Part shown: positions 34,713 through 41,675 of the stretch, one piece after another
Layout of the letters: every line of letters starts with the position of its first letter
How positions within the stretch are numbered: position 1 is the stretch's first letter
NCBI RefSeq assembly: GCF_036347135.1
Contig: NZ_CP108938.1
Coordinates: 10,106,001 to 10,170,000, forward strand
Direction: 5' to 3'
Source: Streptomyces sp. NBC_00775
Lineage (GTDB): Bacteria > Actinomycetota > Actinomycetes > Streptomycetales > Streptomycetaceae
Length of the DNA: 64,000 nt
Notes under the pieces: generated by a model
Told to the model about the DNA's origin: nothing
Database searches by the model: none
What the model saw: only the letters and a program-made list of their open reading frames with translations
Program-made: the position numbers and the translations under genes

Positions 34713-35390
34713 TCAGTGCTGCTGTGCCTTCTGCGGCGTCACCTCGCTGGGACGCACGACGACGTAACCCTCGCCCTCCAGCTTCAACTGCACCGCCTCA
34801 CCGGAACCGCCGCGGATCATCGAGCCGATCGACTGCGAGCGGTGCAGCGAGGTGTGCAGATGGGCGGTCCAGCCGACGACGGCGTCCGTGTCGACGTACA
34901 CCGGCTGCTGCTGCGAGACGGGTATGACCAGCGGGTTGCCCTCGCAGATCAGTCCCAGACCGCCGTGGCCGGTGAAGACGCTGTTGAACAGGCCGCCGCC
35001 GGTGATGCCCGCGCCCTTCACGGTCTTTATCTCGTACGACAAGGTGGCGTCGAAACACAGGACGTTGCGCCCGTTGACGGTGAACACGTCGCCCGGCTCG
35101 ATGCCGACGATGAAACAGTTCTGCGCCTCGTGCGCGAACCAGGCCTCGCCCTGCCCGCGGACGGTCATCAGCGGCAGCCCCTCACCGGTCACCGCCCGCT
35201 TGAGCATGCCGCCCACGCCCTGGCCCTTGCGCTCGAACTGCAGATTCCCCCGGTAGGCGACCATCGCCCCCTGCCGTGCCCGCATCTCGCCGTTGACGGC
35301 GTACTTGATGGACTTGGCGTTCTGAATGGTCATGCCCGGCGCGACGGCGGGCTGCACCATGTGGTCACTGGAAAAGAGATCACCCTTCAT
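34713..35390 (-). CDS. AIM24 family protein
   Basis: This 225-residue all-beta protein belongs to the AIM24 / TerD-distant family of tryptophan-RNA-binding-attenuator-like folds. It shows MKGDLFSSDHMVQP, the repeated Gly-turn strands GAGITGGGLFNSVFTGHGGLGLICEGNPLVIPV and a C-terminal SIGSMIRGGSGEAVQLKLEGEGYVVVRPSE. The cellular role in bacteria is unknown. The ATG overlaps the stop of a 34-codon upstream frame (see 35387-35491). Confidence 0.88.
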   Translation of the reverse strand: MKGDLFSSDHMVQPAVAPGMTIQNAKSIKYAVNGEMRARQGAMVAYRGNLQFERKGQGVGGMLKRAVTGEGLPLMTVRGQGEAWFAHEAQNCFIVGIEPGDVFTVNGRNVLCFDATLSYEIKTVKGAGITGGGLFNSVFTGHGGLGLICEGNPLVIPVSQQQPVYVDTDAVVGWTAHLHTSLHRSQSIGSMIRGGSGEAVQLKLEGEGYVVVRPSEVTPQKAQQH

Positions 35391-35491
35391 GCGGGCATCT
35401 TGGCGCGGAGGATTTCGTTCCGCCAAGATCCAGGAGACGCCGGGGACATACGGTGGCGGTCTTGAGACACGCGGTGGCGATCTTGAGACAT
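35387..35491 (-). CDS. Short upstream ORF coupled to AIM24, with tandem SQDRHR
   Basis: A 34-residue frame begins MSQDRHRVSQDRHRMSPASP and stops with a TGA that overlaps the AIM24 ATG. The repeat comes from two 19-base direct copies (35451-35469 and 35472-35490, one mismatch, period 21). No good ribosome site precedes it. The DNA repeat could equally be a regulatory site, so translation is uncertain. Confidence 0.3.
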   Translation of the reverse strand: MSQDRHRVSQDRHRMSPASPGSWRNEILRAKMPA

Positions 35492-35496
35492 ACGAA

Positions 35497-35527
35497 AGGG
35501 CCGGCCCGGCTGAACCGGACCGGCCCT
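35497..35527 (-). terminator. Terminator after the FMN reductase
   Basis: AGGGCCGG pairs with CCGGCCCT, extended inward by CCGG/CCGG across one mismatch, with a CTGAA loop. On the minus strand it is followed by TTTCG. It lies 12 bases past the reductase stop. Confidence 0.8.
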
Positions 35528-35538
35528 CACGGGAGTTG

Positions 35539-36102
35539 TCAGGCGGCGGCGACTTCGCCGACCTGGGTGTGCAGACGGCTGACGACCTCCGTCAGCTGGG
35601 CGGCGACCTCGGCGTCGTCGACCGGGTGGGTCTCGGCGAAGCGGACCACGGAGCCGGGGATGGAGAGCTTGACGTCCTCCAGGACGGTGCCGCCCGCGAT
35701 GCCCACGGCCTTGCGGGCGTCGTCCTGCGCCCATACGCCGCCGAACTGGCCGTACGCGGTGCCGACCACGGCGACCGGCTTGCCGGTGAAGGCGCCGGCG
35801 CCATACGGGCGGGACAGCCAGTCGATGGCGTTCTTCAGCACGGCCGGGATCGTGCCGTTGTACTCGGGAGAGAAGAGCAGGAAGGCGTCGGCGCGGCCGG
35901 CGGCCTCGCGCAGCCGGGCAGCGGCGGCGGGCACGCTGCCCTCGACGTCGATGTCCTCGTTGTAGAAGGGGATCTCGGCCAGGCCCTCGAAGAGCTCGAC
36001 CTCGGCGCCTTCCGGGGCGAGCTTGACGGCCGCCTCGGCGAGCTGGCGGTTGTGGGAGCCGGCACGCAGGCTGCCGACGAGCGCGAGGATACGTACAGAC
36101 AT
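35539..36102 (-). CDS. NADPH-dependent FMN reductase
   Basis: This 187-residue flavodoxin-fold reductase has the FMN phosphate loop GSLRAGSHNRQLA (about residues 10-22), SPEYNGTIPAVLKNAIDWLSRP as the second FMN-binding loop, and GGVWAQDDARKA. It reduces quinones, azo dyes or chromate-like acceptors using NADPH. GGGAG precedes the ATG. It diverges from the TetR gene 117 bases away, and the shared region holds two operator copies. Confidence 0.92.
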   Translation of the reverse strand: MSVRILALVGSLRAGSHNRQLAEAAVKLAPEGAEVELFEGLAEIPFYNEDIDVEGSVPAAAARLREAAGRADAFLLFSPEYNGTIPAVLKNAIDWLSRPYGAGAFTGKPVAVVGTAYGQFGGVWAQDDARKAVGIAGGTVLEDVKLSIPGSVVRFAETHPVDDAEVAAQLTEVVSRLHTQVGEVAAA

Positions 36103-36135
36103 GAGTAACTCCCGAAGCTGAAACATTGCCGCAAT

Positions 36136-36191
36136 AAAGCGGACCGAGGTCCGTTTAAAGTTGTAGCACTGAAGCGGACCGGAGTCCAGTT
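36136..36191. promoter_or_regulatory. Two TetR-type operator copies
   Basis: Site 1 (about 36137-36156) reads AAGCGGACCGAGGTCCGTTT, a near-perfect palindrome around GGACC/GGTCC. Site 2 (36172-36191) reads AAGCGGACCGGAGTCCAGTT, sharing the left half exactly and most of the right half. They sit between the divergent FMN reductase and TetR genes. Confidence 0.8.
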
Positions 36192-36218
36192 TTCCCCGTG
36201 TGCCGTTACGCTGGCTTC

Positions 36219-36878
36219 ATGTCCACCCCGCTCCCGCCGTTCCCGAAGCGACAGGAACCGTCCGACGAACCCGTGCTGACGGAGCTCACCGCGCCCGGTG
36301 ACGCCCCGCAGCTGCGCGCCGACGCCGCACGCAACCGCGCGCGTCTGCTGGAGGCCGCCGCCCGGCTGGTGGAGGAGCACGGGGTGGCCAATGTGACGAT
36401 GGAGGCCGTCGCCGCAGAGGCCTCGGTGGGCAAGGGCACCGTCTTCCGGCGCTTCGGCGACCGCACCGGCCTGCTGATGGCGCTGCTCGACCACACCGAG
36501 CAGCGGTTCCAGGCCGACTTCATCAGCGGTCCGCCCCCGCTCGGCCCCGGCGCGTCACCGGCGGAGCGACTGCACGCCTTCGGCTGTCGCGCCGTGCGCC
36601 AGACCTCCGAGCGGCTCGACCTGTACCTCGCGGCGGAGCCCGACGCCTCCCGCCGCTTCAGCTCCGCCCCGTACCGTGTTCGCTTCATGCACGTCTGCAT
36701 GCTGCTGCGCCAGGTCCGCCCGGCCGCGGACATCGAACTCGTCGCCCAGACCCTGATGGGATACCTGGAACCCGCCCTGATCCACCACCTGAGCCGCCAG
36801 CGCGACATGCCGCTGGAGCGCCTGGAGTCCGGCTGGCACGACCTGGTGGACCGAAGTATCCGTCCGCCGTCCGCCTAG
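36219..36878 (+). CDS. TetR regulator, probable repressor of the FMN reductase
   Basis: This 219-residue protein has a TetR helix-turn-helix at about residues 60-85 (VTMEAVAAEASVGKGTVFRRFGDRTGLL) after a Pro-rich leader. The ligand domain includes SERLDLYLAAEPDASRRFSSAPYRVRFMHVCMLLRQ. The duplicated AAGCGGACC operator sits immediately upstream and between it and the divergent FMN reductase, so both are likely targets. Confidence 0.92.
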   Translation: MSTPLPPFPKRQEPSDEPVLTELTAPGDAPQLRADAARNRARLLEAAARLVEEHGVANVTMEAVAAEASVGKGTVFRRFGDRTGLLMALLDHTEQRFQADFISGPPPLGPGASPAERLHAFGCRAVRQTSERLDLYLAAEPDASRRFSSAPYRVRFMHVCMLLRQVRPAADIELVAQTLMGYLEPALIHHLSRQRDMPLERLESGWHDLVDRSIRPPSA

Positions 36879-36911
36879 CCTCCGCGCGCCGGGAAGGCGG
36901 ACAATGCGGGC

Positions 36912-38045
36912 ATGGGTCATCGCCTCGACGATGTGAGTGGACCTGCCCGGCTGGCCGGCCCGGAAGAGGGCGTCAGCCAGGAGGAGCTGGCCCTCGCCGC
37001 CCGGAATCATGGGATGCCGCTGGAGGCTCTGCGGTACGACGTCACGCCGCCGGGTCTGCACTACGTACTGACGCACTACGACATCCCCTACGCCGCGAGT
37101 TCCTCGTGGCAGCTCACGCTCGGGGGACGGGTGCGGCGGTCGCTGCTGCTGGGGATCGCTGACTTGAAGGCGTATCCCGCGGTCACGCAACGGGTGACGC
37201 TGGAGTGCGCGGGCAATGGGCGGGCCCTGCTGACGCCCCGGCCGGTGAGTCAGCCGTGGCTGGTGGAGGCGGTCGGTACGGCGGAGTGGACCGGCGTGCC
37301 GTTGCGGGTGCTGCTCGCCGAGGCCGGCGTCGAACCCGGGGCGGTGGACGTGGTGTTCACCGGGGCCGATCACGGTGTCGAGCGCGGGGTCGAGCAGGAC
37401 TACCAGCGTGCCCTTCCGCTGGACGTGGCCATGAGCGGCGAGCCCGAGGTGCTTGTGGCGTACGGGATGAACGGCGCCCCGCTGCCACCCCAGCACGGAC
37501 ATCCGGTGCGGCTGGTGGTGCCCGGCTGGTACGGCATGGCACACGTGAAGTGGCTGCGCGACATCACGGTGTCGGACACGCCCTTCACGGGATTCCAGCA
37601 GGCCGTGGCCTACCGGCTGCGGCAGGGCGTCGGCGACGAGGGCGAACCGGTCACCTGGATCGCCCCGCGTGCCCTGCTGATCCCGCCCGGCTTCCCGGAC
37701 TTCATGTCCCGGACCCGGGTGGTCCGGCCGGGTGTCGTGGCGCTGGAGGGCCGGGCCTGGTCGGGGCGCGCGCCGGTGACCGGGGTCGAGGTGAGCCGGG
37801 ACGCGGGACGGTCCTGGTCCGCGGCGCACCTGGACGGGGGAAGCGGCCCGCGTTGGGCCTGGCGCCCTTGGCGCTTCGACTGGACGGCCACACCCGGCCA
37901 CCATGTGCTCAGCGCGCGGGCCACCGACGCCGAGGGCCACACCCAGCCCCTGGAACAGCCGTGGAACCGGGGCGGCTTCGTCAACAACCTCGTCCAGCGG
38001 GTCCCCGTGCTCTGCCTCGATCCCGATCCCGACGACGGGATGTGA
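36912..38045 (+). CDS. Sulfite oxidase-like molybdopterin protein
   Basis: This 377-residue protein has the oxidoreductase molybdopterin domain at about residues 35-235, with the molybdenum ligand Cys99 in TLECAGNGRALL and the HGHPVRLVVPGWYG and HVKWLRDI motifs. The Mo-co dimerisation domain follows (about 250-370, GRAWSGRAPVTGVEVSRDAG and ending EQPWNRGGFVNN). No signal peptide, haem domain or membrane anchor is visible, so its electron acceptor must be separate. It probably oxidises sulfite or a related sulfur compound. It ends just before a bidirectional terminator. Confidence 0.93.
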   Translation: MGHRLDDVSGPARLAGPEEGVSQEELALAARNHGMPLEALRYDVTPPGLHYVLTHYDIPYAASSSWQLTLGGRVRRSLLLGIADLKAYPAVTQRVTLECAGNGRALLTPRPVSQPWLVEAVGTAEWTGVPLRVLLAEAGVEPGAVDVVFTGADHGVERGVEQDYQRALPLDVAMSGEPEVLVAYGMNGAPLPPQHGHPVRLVVPGWYGMAHVKWLRDITVSDTPFTGFQQAVAYRLRQGVGDEGEPVTWIAPRALLIPPGFPDFMSRTRVVRPGVVALEGRAWSGRAPVTGVEVSRDAGRSWSAAHLDGGSGPRWAWRPWRFDWTATPGHHVLSARATDAEGHTQPLEQPWNRGGFVNNLVQRVPVLCLDPDPDDGM

Positions 38046-38046
38046 A

Positions 38047-38082
38047 GGGGTGGCGGAGTCCCGCGCGGGACTCCGCCACCCC
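38047..38082. terminator. Bidirectional terminator, 18-base stem
   Basis: GGGGTGGCGGAGTCCCGC is followed directly by its exact complement GCGGGACTCCGCCACCCC, a perfect 36-base palindrome. It lies between the convergent sulfite-oxidase-like and GH64 genes and can serve both. Confidence 0.88.
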
Positions 38083-38093
38083 GGAACGATCCG

Positions 38094-39290
38094 TCAGCTG
38101 AACGGATCCAGCGTGATGTAGGCCTGTTGCGGATTCCCGTCGTGGACGAGCGACTCGTAGTTGCCGACGTCGTCGAAGGCGAACGCGTAGGCCTTGCCGT
38201 CGGCCATCTGCGCGTGGATCTTGCGGGCGTACTGGTTGGTCACCGTGTCCTGGTAGAAGTTCGCCGAGGTGGTGTCGGGCTGGTTGGGATCGACCAGGAG
38301 TGTGGAGCGGTTGAAGCCCGCGCACAGCGTGCGTGAAATGGGGCCGCGCACCAGGTCGTTGGGCGCGTCGAGACGCTTGTAGCAGCCGAAGATGCTGTCG
38401 GAGTCGGGCTTTTGGAAGCTGGTGACGACGGCTCCGGCACTGTTGGTGAAGTTCATGACGTCACCGGACACCCGGCCGTAGTACTTCGTGTTCGGCTGGT
38501 CGGCGAACGGCGTCACCGTGAGCGTCGACGAACTGTACTTCTGCCACACACGGTTGACGTAGTCGTCCATGACGGTGCCCGGCAGCGCGCCCGCCTCGAT
38601 GCCGTGGCCGGGAGCGAGGGCCCGCAGGACGGTGCCGTCGGACCGGGTCTGGATCAGATTGGCCCAGCCGCCCGGCTGACCCCGCAGGGCGTTGAAGAAC
38701 CCGTTGTACCCACCTGCCTTGAGGTGGCCGGTGTTCTTCGTCGTGCCGTCGGCGAGCTGGACTCCGACGGCGTAGGGCGCGGAGAACATGTCGACCTGTG
38801 TGCTGTTGATCCACAGTCCGGAGTCATTGAGTGTGTACTCGGACCAGTTGAAGAGGATGTTGCGGTTGGGGTCGCTCGGATTCTGCACGGCCGGCTGCAC
38901 CAGGCCGCCGGTCGTCAGCCGGAAGTCGAGCTTCTGCCCGTAGGAGAAGTAGATCCGTCCGGAGAACTTGGGGATCCGGATCGTCTTCGACTGTCCATTG
39001 GCCGGCCCCGCGATCGACGCGTCGGGCGCGGGCGTCGGGGGATTGCCGCCCGCGGGCCAGGCGTGGAACGTTCCGTTCGCGTCGGCCCAGCCCTGCTGGC
39101 CGGTGGACAGCAGTGTGCCGAGGTCGTAGATGTAAATCGGGTCGCTGCGGCCGGAGTTGTTCGTGAACTTCAGCGGGATGGTCGCCGGGACGGCGGCCTC
39201 GGCCCGGGACGGGGCCCCGAACGTCAACAGCGCCGCGGTGAGCGTGGCCGCCGCCGCTGCCAAGGCCCGCCAGGTGGGTTTTCCAGGCAC
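38094..39290 (-). CDS. Secreted GH64 beta-1,3-glucanase
   Basis: This 398-residue protein has a signal peptide (VPGKPTWRALAAAAATLTAA to about residue 33) and a thaumatin-like GH64 catalytic domain. Recognisable stretches are IPLKFTNNSGRSDPIYIYDLGT, GRIYFSYGQKLDFRL, WINSTQVDMFSAPYAVGVQL with the acidic catalytic candidates, and DDYVNRVWQKYSS. It would cleave laminarin or fungal cell-wall glucan outside the cell. GTG start with an AAGGAGGA site. A LacI-type palindrome about 70 bases upstream fits control by a glucan-oligosaccharide-sensing repressor. Confidence 0.93.
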   Translation of the reverse strand: MPGKPTWRALAAAAATLTAALLTFGAPSRAEAAVPATIPLKFTNNSGRSDPIYIYDLGTLLSTGQQGWADANGTFHAWPAGGNPPTPAPDASIAGPANGQSKTIRIPKFSGRIYFSYGQKLDFRLTTGGLVQPAVQNPSDPNRNILFNWSEYTLNDSGLWINSTQVDMFSAPYAVGVQLADGTTKNTGHLKAGGYNGFFNALRGQPGGWANLIQTRSDGTVLRALAPGHGIEAGALPGTVMDDYVNRVWQKYSSSTLTVTPFADQPNTKYYGRVSGDVMNFTNSAGAVVTSFQKPDSDSIFGCYKRLDAPNDLVRGPISRTLCAGFNRSTLLVDPNQPDTTSANFYQDTVTNQYARKIHAQMADGKAYAFAFDDVGNYESLVHDGNPQQAYITLDPFS

Positions 39291-39359
39291 TCTCTTCCTC
39301 CTTGATGTGGGGGTTTCAGCGAGGTGGATTCCTGCGGACGACAGTCGTCCGGTTCCTCT

Positions 39360-39373
39360 TGAGAGCGCTCTCA
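39360..39373 (-). promoter_or_regulatory. LacI-type operator of the glucanase gene
   Basis: TGAGAGCGCTCTCA is a perfect 14-base palindrome, 70 bases upstream of the GH64 start. It is one base per arm different from the CebR operator TGGGAGCGCTCCCA of Streptomyces cellulase genes, so a LacI-family glucan regulator is expected to bind. Confidence 0.82.
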
Positions 39374-39420
39374 GAATTCTCCCGGGCGGCGTACATGTCA
39401 ACGATTCACACACAATTGGT

Positions 39421-39522
39421 CTGGTCCAACTTCCGTCGCCCCAGGACAGTGAGCGGATCGAACGCCTCCTCGGCCTGCCGGACGAGGAGTGGCTCGCGCT
39501 CGGCTCGGCGATGAGCGGCTAA
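39421..39522 (+). pseudogene. Possible C-terminal gene remnant
   Basis: In the gap between GH64 and the GntR gene, a plus-strand frame reads VQLPSPQDSERIERLLGLPD then EEWLALGSAMSG and stops with TAA. It has gene-like composition but no start of its own, since the frame upstream runs through the glucanase promoter. It may be the end of a deleted gene. The family is not recognised with confidence. Confidence 0.3.
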
Positions 39523-39570
39523 CGGCCGTTTGTGGAAGAGGGGTTGACCGAGAAGGACGGCCACTGGTTC

Positions 39571-39585
39571 AGTGGATCATCCACT
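39571..39585. promoter_or_regulatory. GntR-type operator
   Basis: AGTGGATCATCCACT is a perfect 7-1-7 palindrome 25 bases before the GntR start. A further ATCCACT half-like copy follows at about 39587-39593. The position suggests autoregulation of the three-gene operon. Confidence 0.75.
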
Positions 39586-39609
39586 CATCCACTTGCCGGA
39601 GGGGGAACC

Positions 39610-40296
39610 GTGGAGGCACTGCCCCGCGAGACCATCGTGGACGTCCTGGAAGACCGGCTGCGCACGGACATACTCAACGGCCGTCATCCGGCGGGGAGTT
39701 ACCTTCCTCCGGAGCGTCAACTCGCCGACGGTTACGGAGTCACCCGGACCACGCTCAAGCACGCCTTCGGCCGGCTCGTCCAGGCGGGCCTGCTGGAAAC
39801 CCGGCACGGTGTGGGGACCCGGGTGCGCGACTATGCCCGCCTGGGCGGCGCGGACCTGCTGCCCATGCTCGTGCGGCACGATGCGAAATGGGTCCACGAG
39901 ATCTTCGAAGTGCGGCGTGGTGTGGGGGCGTTGATCGCCGAACGGGCCGCGGCGCGAGCCACCCGCACCCAGCGGGCCGAACTGCGCGCGCTGCTGGAAG
40001 CCGTACGGGAGGCCGACGGCGCCGACGCGGTGCAGCTCGCCGACGTCGAGGTGCACCGTGCCCTCGCCCGGGCCACCGGCAACCGTGTCTACGTCCTGCT
40101 GACGAACACGCTCTTCAACGCCTACTTGCCCGTTCGCTCCCTGCTCAAGGGGCCCTTCACCGACCCGGCGGCGGCGTACGAACGGCTGGCCCCGGTGGTG
40201 GAGGCGGTGACATCCCAAGACGCCCGGCAGGCGCACACGACAGCCGACGCCTATCTGCGGGCGACCGAGCGCATCATGCTGGACGGTCTCGCATGA
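39610..40296 (+). CDS. GntR/FadR-family regulator
   Basis: This 228-residue regulator has an N-terminal GntR winged helix (DRLRTDILNGRHPAGSYLPPERQLADGYGVTRTTLKHAFGRLVQAGLLETRHGVGTRV condensed over about residues 12-70). An all-helical FCD-type domain follows with EIFEVRRGVGALIAERAA and DVEVHRALARATGN. It probably controls its own operon through the palindrome upstream. GTG start, GGAGGGGGAACC upstream. Its stop overlaps the next gene (ATGA). Confidence 0.92.
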   Translation: MEALPRETIVDVLEDRLRTDILNGRHPAGSYLPPERQLADGYGVTRTTLKHAFGRLVQAGLLETRHGVGTRVRDYARLGGADLLPMLVRHDAKWVHEIFEVRRGVGALIAERAAARATRTQRAELRALLEAVREADGADAVQLADVEVHRALARATGNRVYVLLTNTLFNAYLPVRSLLKGPFTDPAAAYERLAPVVEAVTSQDARQAHTTADAYLRATERIMLDGLA

Positions 40297-41675
40297 GGGG
40301 TACCGCGTTCAAGGAGACGATGCTCGGCACGGTCCGGCTCGACACCGAGACAGGGGAGCGCCGCATACGCCTCGACCTGCGCGCCGAAGCCGACGGGATT
40401 CTGCGCCCGCATCGCACCACCCGGGCGCGCGTGACCGGCCGCGTTCGGATCGCCGGGTTCGCCGACGCCCCTGACGCCGAGGGCGAGTTGGAGGTGTCAC
40501 CGCTGGCCAGGCGGCGCATCCGCTACCGACTGGCGTTCACCGCCGACGGCCGCGGCCTCACCCTGGACGGCTGGAAGTCCGTCACCGCGCGCCGCCCGTT
40601 GGAGTCGATGACCGTCCTGCCGTTCACGCTGTACGAGGGTGACGCGCGGGCCGGCGAGGGTGTCCTGCGCTTCCCGCTCGCGACCGGCCTCGCGCCGTTC
40701 CTCCTCAGCTTCCGCTTCCCCCGGCGCGAGAGCCGGTCCGAGCACTTCGCGCCGCGCTGGAACGGCACACCGGGCCGCACCGAGGTCTGGTACACCACGC
40801 TGACCGATCCGGCGAGCGGCACCGGGATCTGGCTGCACCACGAACTGACCGCGCCCGCCGACGGATCCGAACCGTTCGCCCACGGATGGGTCGCGGCGTT
40901 CCCCCGCGAGGGCGAGGTGCGGCATGCCCGCTTCGGGCCCGTTCCCTGGACCCGGCCCTCGGACGGGTTCGCGGGAGACAAGGTCACGGCCGACCCGGGG
41001 CAACTCGCGGGCAGCGCGGGTGACTTCCACTGGAGGCTCACCGAACGCCCGCAAGCACCACCCCTGTTCACCTTCCCGCGCTGGTCCTGGCGCCGCCCCC
41101 TGCTGCCCGCCGCCCAGATGCTCCCGGCCGCGCGGGCCACGTACGACGGCGAATTCTCCTACGGGGAACACACCTTGACGCCGCGCGGCGCACCCGGCGC
41201 CTCGGCGCGCATCTACGGGCACGGCAACGCTCACCGGTGGACCTGGCTCCACGCGGAGCTCGGTGACGGCGACGTCCTGGAGATCGTCGCGGCGGTGTCC
41301 ACCCGGCCGGGCCTGCGGCGGCTGCCTCCGCTGGTGTTCCTGCGGCTGCGCCGCCAGGGCAGGACCTGGCCGCGACGGGCGGAACGGTCGGCGGTGGGCT
41401 GGCTGGGCGTCGGGCGGTTCCGGGCCGCGTTCGGCCTCCCCGAGTGGACGGTGACCGGCCGGACGGCGCTGCGCCGCATCCGCGTCGAGGTCGACCAGCC
41501 CGCCGAACGCACCCTCACCCTGGAGTACCGCGACCCGGACGGAACCCGCGCGGTGTGCCGCAACAGTGAGTCCGCCGACGCCCGCATCGTGCTGGAGCGC
41601 TGGTGGGGCCGCTGGCGCCCGGAGGCCTCCTGGGTCCTGGACGGCACCGCGCACGCCGAGGCGGGCGAGCGGTGA
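40293..41675 (+). CDS. Unknown protein between GntR and GMC oxidoreductase genes
   Basis: This 460-residue soluble protein has no signal peptide. I do not recognise the family. It looks largely beta: an N-terminal part (GRVRIAGFADAPDAEGELEVSPLARRRIRYRLAF), a middle with TEVWYTTLTDPASGTGIWLHHEL and SSEPF-like loops, and ARIYGHGNAHRWTWLHAELGDGDVLEI. The last two resemble the lipocalin-like pairs in carotenoid 1,2-hydratase/AttH-type proteins. It overlaps both neighbours by 4 bases, so it must act with the GMC oxidoreductase, perhaps on a lipid or steroid. Confidence 0.7.
   Translation: MRGTAFKETMLGTVRLDTETGERRIRLDLRAEADGILRPHRTTRARVTGRVRIAGFADAPDAEGELEVSPLARRRIRYRLAFTADGRGLTLDGWKSVTARRPLESMTVLPFTLYEGDARAGEGVLRFPLATGLAPFLLSFRFPRRESRSEHFAPRWNGTPGRTEVWYTTLTDPASGTGIWLHHELTAPADGSEPFAHGWVAAFPREGEVRHARFGPVPWTRPSDGFAGDKVTADPGQLAGSAGDFHWRLTERPQAPPLFTFPRWSWRRPLLPAAQMLPAARATYDGEFSYGEHTLTPRGAPGASARIYGHGNAHRWTWLHAELGDGDVLEIVAAVSTRPGLRRLPPLVFLRLRRQGRTWPRRAERSAVGWLGVGRFRAAFGLPEWTVTGRTALRRIRVEVDQPAERTLTLEYRDPDGTRAVCRNSESADARIVLERWWGRWRPEASWVLDGTAHAEAGER

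Noticed and set aside
39489..41675. A 728-residue protein spanning the GntR gene and the middle gene
   Set aside because: Its first 270 residues are an out-of-frame reading of GntR; the ATGA overlap at 40293 marks the true start.
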